DNA of 64,000 nucleotides. Source: DATARH01 sp035534855 (GTDB lineage Bacteria > Pseudomonadota > Alphaproteobacteria > ATCC43930 > CGMCC-115725). Location of the stretch: NCBI GenBank assembly GCA_035534855.1, contig DATLRD010000086.1, positions 1 to 64,000 on the forward strand. The letters run 5' to 3'. The notes below the pieces were generated by a model, which searched no databases, was not told the origin of the DNA, and saw nothing but the letters and a program-made list of their open reading frames with translations. The translations under genes were made by a program, and so were the position numbers. This document shows positions 61,461 to 64,000 of the stretch, in pieces (within the stretch, counting starts at the first letter, position 1; the number at the start of each line of letters is the position of its first letter).

Positions 61461-63002
61461 TTGAGGGGCGAAACGGCACCGCCCGTGGCCAATCGCGGCA
61501 TGATAACGGCCTCAATCATGCTGGCCAACATCATGCAGGGCGTCGACAACACGATCGCCAATGTCGCGCTGCCGCACATCCAGGGCAGCCTGTCGGCGTC
61601 GCAGGACCAGATCGCCTGGGTGCTGACCTCATACATCGTTGCCGCGGCGATCATGATGCCGCTGACCGGCTGGCTCGCCGGGCGGTTCGGCATCAAGTAC
61701 ATCTTTCTCGCCTCGGTCGCCGGGTTCACGATCGCTTCGGCGTTGTGCGGCGCGGCGGAGAGCCTGTCGCAGCTGGTCTTCTACCGGGCGGTGCAGGGGG
61801 TCTGCGGCGCCGGGCTGATTCCGCTGTCGCAGGCGACGCTGCTGCGGATCAACCCGCCCGAGCGCCACGGCCAGGCGATGGCGGTGTTCGGCATCGGTAC
61901 GATCATGGGGCCGATCAGCGGGCCGCTCCTCGGCGGCTGGCTGACCCAGAACTACAGCTGGCGCTGGATCTTCTACGTTAACCTGCCGGTCGGCATCCTG
62001 TGCACGCTCGGCATCATGGCGTTCATCCGCCACACCCGAAACGTCCATAGCGAGCAGTTCGACCTCTTCGGGTTCATCACGTTGAGTCTCGGCGTCGGCG
62101 CCCTGCAGCTGATGCTCGACCGCGGCGGATTGAAGGACTGGTTCCGCTCGAACGAAATCTGGATCGAGGCGACGGTCGCCGCCCTCAGCTTCTATCTGTT
62201 CACGGTACACACTGCGACCACCGGGGACCGCTCGTTCCTTAATCGTAGTCTATTAAAAAACATGAATTTTGTTGCCGGAACGATGCTGATGTTCGCGGTC
62301 GGGCTGATCATGACCGGCACGCTGGCGCTGCTGCCGACGATGATGCAGCAGCTGATGGACTATCCGGTGTTCACCACCGGCCTCGTCACCGCGCCGCGTG
62401 CCTTCGGCACGATGGTTGCTATGTTCGCCGTCGCCCGAGTGATCAACCGGATCGACAACCGGCTGATCATCATGTTCGGGTTTCTGCTGACCTCGTATGC
62501 GATGTGGCAGATGACCGGGTTTTCGCTGTCGATGGACCCCCGTCCGATCATCATCTCGGGGCTCGTCCAGGGGTTCGGGCTGGGCTGCACCTTTGTGCCG
62601 CTCAACATCCTGGCGTTGTCTAACCTGCCGCGCCACATCCTGACCCAGGGCACCGCAATCCGCAGCCTGATGCGCAACCTCGGCGGCAGCATCGGCATCA
62701 GCGTGCTGGTTGCGACCCTGTCGGAAAATACCCAGATCGTACATTCCCGGCTGGTTGAGGCGCTGCGGCCCGACAATCCTCTGATGCACGGCTTGTCGCC
62801 GCACTACAGCCTGACCACGCCAACCGGGGTGGCGGCGCTGAACGTCGAGGTGACGCGACAGGCGGCAATGGTAGCCTATATCAACGATTTCAAATTGATG
62901 ATGATCATTGCCTTGCTTTCCGTGCCGATCTTACTGTTCCTGCGCGAGGCGCGCCCCGACCTGCGCCAGCCGGTCGCCGAGCCGGCCGCGGCCGATGATT
63001 AG
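61461..63002 (+). CDS. DHA2-type MFS multidrug exporter, tandem copy 1
   Basis: 513 residues with about 14 hydrophobic segments, the DHA2/EmrB/QacA pattern (NTIANVALPHIQGSLSASQ, WVLTSYIVAAAIMMP, GWLAGRFGIKYIFLAS). The start is taken as TTG at 61461 because the tandem copy begins at the same position in the alignment (LRGET against MRGET), with GAGG 8 bases upstream. Followed 9 bases later by the second copy. No membrane-fusion protein gene is in the window; substrate unknown. Confidence 0.9.
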   Translation: MRGETAPPVANRGMITASIMLANIMQGVDNTIANVALPHIQGSLSASQDQIAWVLTSYIVAAAIMMPLTGWLAGRFGIKYIFLASVAGFTIASALCGAAESLSQLVFYRAVQGVCGAGLIPLSQATLLRINPPERHGQAMAVFGIGTIMGPISGPLLGGWLTQNYSWRWIFYVNLPVGILCTLGIMAFIRHTRNVHSEQFDLFGFITLSLGVGALQLMLDRGGLKDWFRSNEIWIEATVAALSFYLFTVHTATTGDRSFLNRSLLKNMNFVAGTMLMFAVGLIMTGTLALLPTMMQQLMDYPVFTTGLVTAPRAFGTMVAMFAVARVINRIDNRLIIMFGFLLTSYAMWQMTGFSLSMDPRPIIISGLVQGFGLGCTFVPLNILALSNLPRHILTQGTAIRSLMRNLGGSIGISVLVATLSENTQIVHSRLVEALRPDNPLMHGLSPHYSLTTPTGVAALNVEVTRQAAMVAYINDFKLMMIIALLSVPILLFLREARPDLRQPVAEPAAADD

Positions 63003-63011
63003 CGCGGTGCG

Positions 63012-64000
63012 ATGAGAGGCGAGACGTCAACCCCCGGTACCCCGGGCATCAACCGGGGCATGATCACCGCGACGGTGATCTCCGCCTGCGTATTGCAAGG
63101 CATCGACACGACGATCGCCAACGTCGCACTGCCGCACATCCAGGGCAGCATGTCGGCGGCCCAGGACCAGATATCCTGGGTTCTGACCTCGTACATCGTC
63201 GCCTCGGCGATCATGATGCCGCTGACCGGGTGGCTCGCCGGGCGGTTCGGGATCAAGTACATCTTTCTCGCTTCGGTTATCGGCTTCACGTTGGCCTCTG
63301 CGCTGTGCGGCGCGGCGACCAGCCTGCCGCAGCTCGTGATGTATCGCCTGCTTCAGGGCGTGTGCGGCGCCGGGCTGGTGCCGCTGGGGCAGGCGACGCT
63401 GCTGACGATCTACCCGCAGAGGCGGCATGGCCAGGCCATGGCGATCTTCAGCACCGGGGCGATGATGGGGCCGATCCTCGGTCCAACGATGGGAGGCTGG
63501 CTGACCGACAACCTCAATTGGCGCTGGTGCTTTTACGTCAACCTGCCGGTCGGCATCCTGTGCGCGCTCGGCATCCTCGTTTTCATCCGGCAGTCCCGCG
63601 TCGTGCGGCGCGAGGCTTTCGATAGTTTCGGGTTCGGGATGCTGAGCCTTGCGATCGGCGCGCTGCAGATGATGCTCGATCGCGGCCAGATCCAGGACTG
63701 GTTCCACTCGACCGAGATCTGGACCGAGGCGATCGTCGCCGGGCTGTGCTTCTACCTGTTCGTGGTCCATACCGTGACCGCGGGCGAGCGCTCGTTCGTC
63801 AGCCGCGAACTCCTCGGGAGTCCCAATTTCGTCGCCGGCAGCCTGTTGATGTTCGGCGTCGGAATGATCCTCAGCGGGACGCTCGCGCTGATGCCGTCGA
63901 TGATGCAGGACCTGATGAACTACCCGGTGTTCACCTCCGGGTGGATGATGGCGCCGCGCGGCATTGGCACGATGATCGCGATGGTTTTTGTCGGTCGAAC
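63012..64000 (+). CDS. DHA2-type MFS multidrug exporter, tandem copy 2 (3' truncated)
   Basis: The first 329 codons are visible and the gene runs past the right edge. It is highly similar to copy 1 in protein and in long DNA stretches (NVALPHIQGSMSAAQDQ, IMMPLTGWLAGRFGIKYIFL), indicating a duplication. ATG at 63012 (MRGETSTPG). Differences in the middle (YPQRRHGQAMAIFSTG) are moderate. Same probable function as copy 1. Confidence 0.9.
   Translation, partial: MRGETSTPGTPGINRGMITATVISACVLQGIDTTIANVALPHIQGSMSAAQDQISWVLTSYIVASAIMMPLTGWLAGRFGIKYIFLASVIGFTLASALCGAATSLPQLVMYRLLQGVCGAGLVPLGQATLLTIYPQRRHGQAMAIFSTGAMMGPILGPTMGGWLTDNLNWRWCFYVNLPVGILCALGILVFIRQSRVVRREAFDSFGFGMLSLAIGALQMMLDRGQIQDWFHSTEIWTEAIVAGLCFYLFVVHTVTAGERSFVSRELLGSPNFVAGSLLMFGVGMILSGTLALMPSMMQDLMNYPVFTSGWMMAPRGIGTMIAMVFVGR

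Overview
The window is GC-rich chromosomal DNA, densely packed with genes that have proteobacterial start sites. A class I PHA synthase, CaiB-type CoA transferases, a TRAP transporter, DUF1127/DUF3309/CsbD proteins, a fused transaldolase-phosphoglucose isomerase and two exact matches to the alphaproteobacterial EcfG general-stress promoter point to an alphaproteobacterium. A Rhodospirillales or Reyranella-like soil heterotroph is the best guess, but this is inference because no rRNA gene is present.

Layout. 1-12 kb: gamma carbonic anhydrase-like protein (cut by the left edge), PhaC, an OmpA-type lipoprotein, the hom-glpX-recJ run, an MFS transporter with a broken histidine-kinase fragment behind it, nicotinamidase, an RRM protein and an acyltransferase preceded by a probable VOC gene relic. 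12-27 kb: two paralogous polysaccharide deacetylases, an amidase, proline-rich envelope proteins, a CoA transferase, a metallo-beta-lactamase lactonase, an ArsR-type regulator, a DUF1127 protein, a Cache-domain histidine kinase, an alcohol dehydrogenase and small membrane proteins. 26-31 kb: a complete TRAP transporter (DctP-DctQ-DctM) flanked by two 2-hydroxyacid dehydrogenases. 31.3-33.1 kb: an AT-rich three-gene island (a TIGR04255-like protein and two unknowns), the best candidate for an undescribed system. 33-44 kb: a GT39-type glycosyltransferase, an HpaI aldolase, an MshEN-TPR fusion, a YaiI protein, a reverse-strand catabolic block (SMP-30 lactonase, MBL lactonase, SDR, two crotonases, CoA transferase), the csbD-DUF3309 stress operon and an amidohydrolase.

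44.5-54.9 kb: a single operon encoding a nearly complete pentose phosphate pathway: tkt, tal-pgi, gnd, zwf, rpe, pgl, rpiA and a HAD phosphatase, closed by a strong hairpin. Zwf, Pgl and Gnd make ribulose-5-phosphate, Rpe and RpiA interconvert pentose phosphates, Tkt and Tal rearrange them, and the Pgi domain returns fructose-6-phosphate to glucose-6-phosphate, giving a cycle in one transcript. GlpX lies elsewhere in the window. 55-64 kb: FolD, cytochrome c, a threonine-synthase-like enzyme, an AroQ-like protein with altered active site, a flavoprotein, a TauD-type dioxygenase and two tandem DHA2 MFS exporters, the last cut by the right edge.

No tRNA, rRNA, CRISPR array, transposase or integrase was recognised. 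Two kinds of small palindromic repeat are present (18829-19003 with a possible partial relative near 17020, and 41561-41688 with a weaker relative near 26036). Functions are assigned by reading motifs by eye, without database searches.
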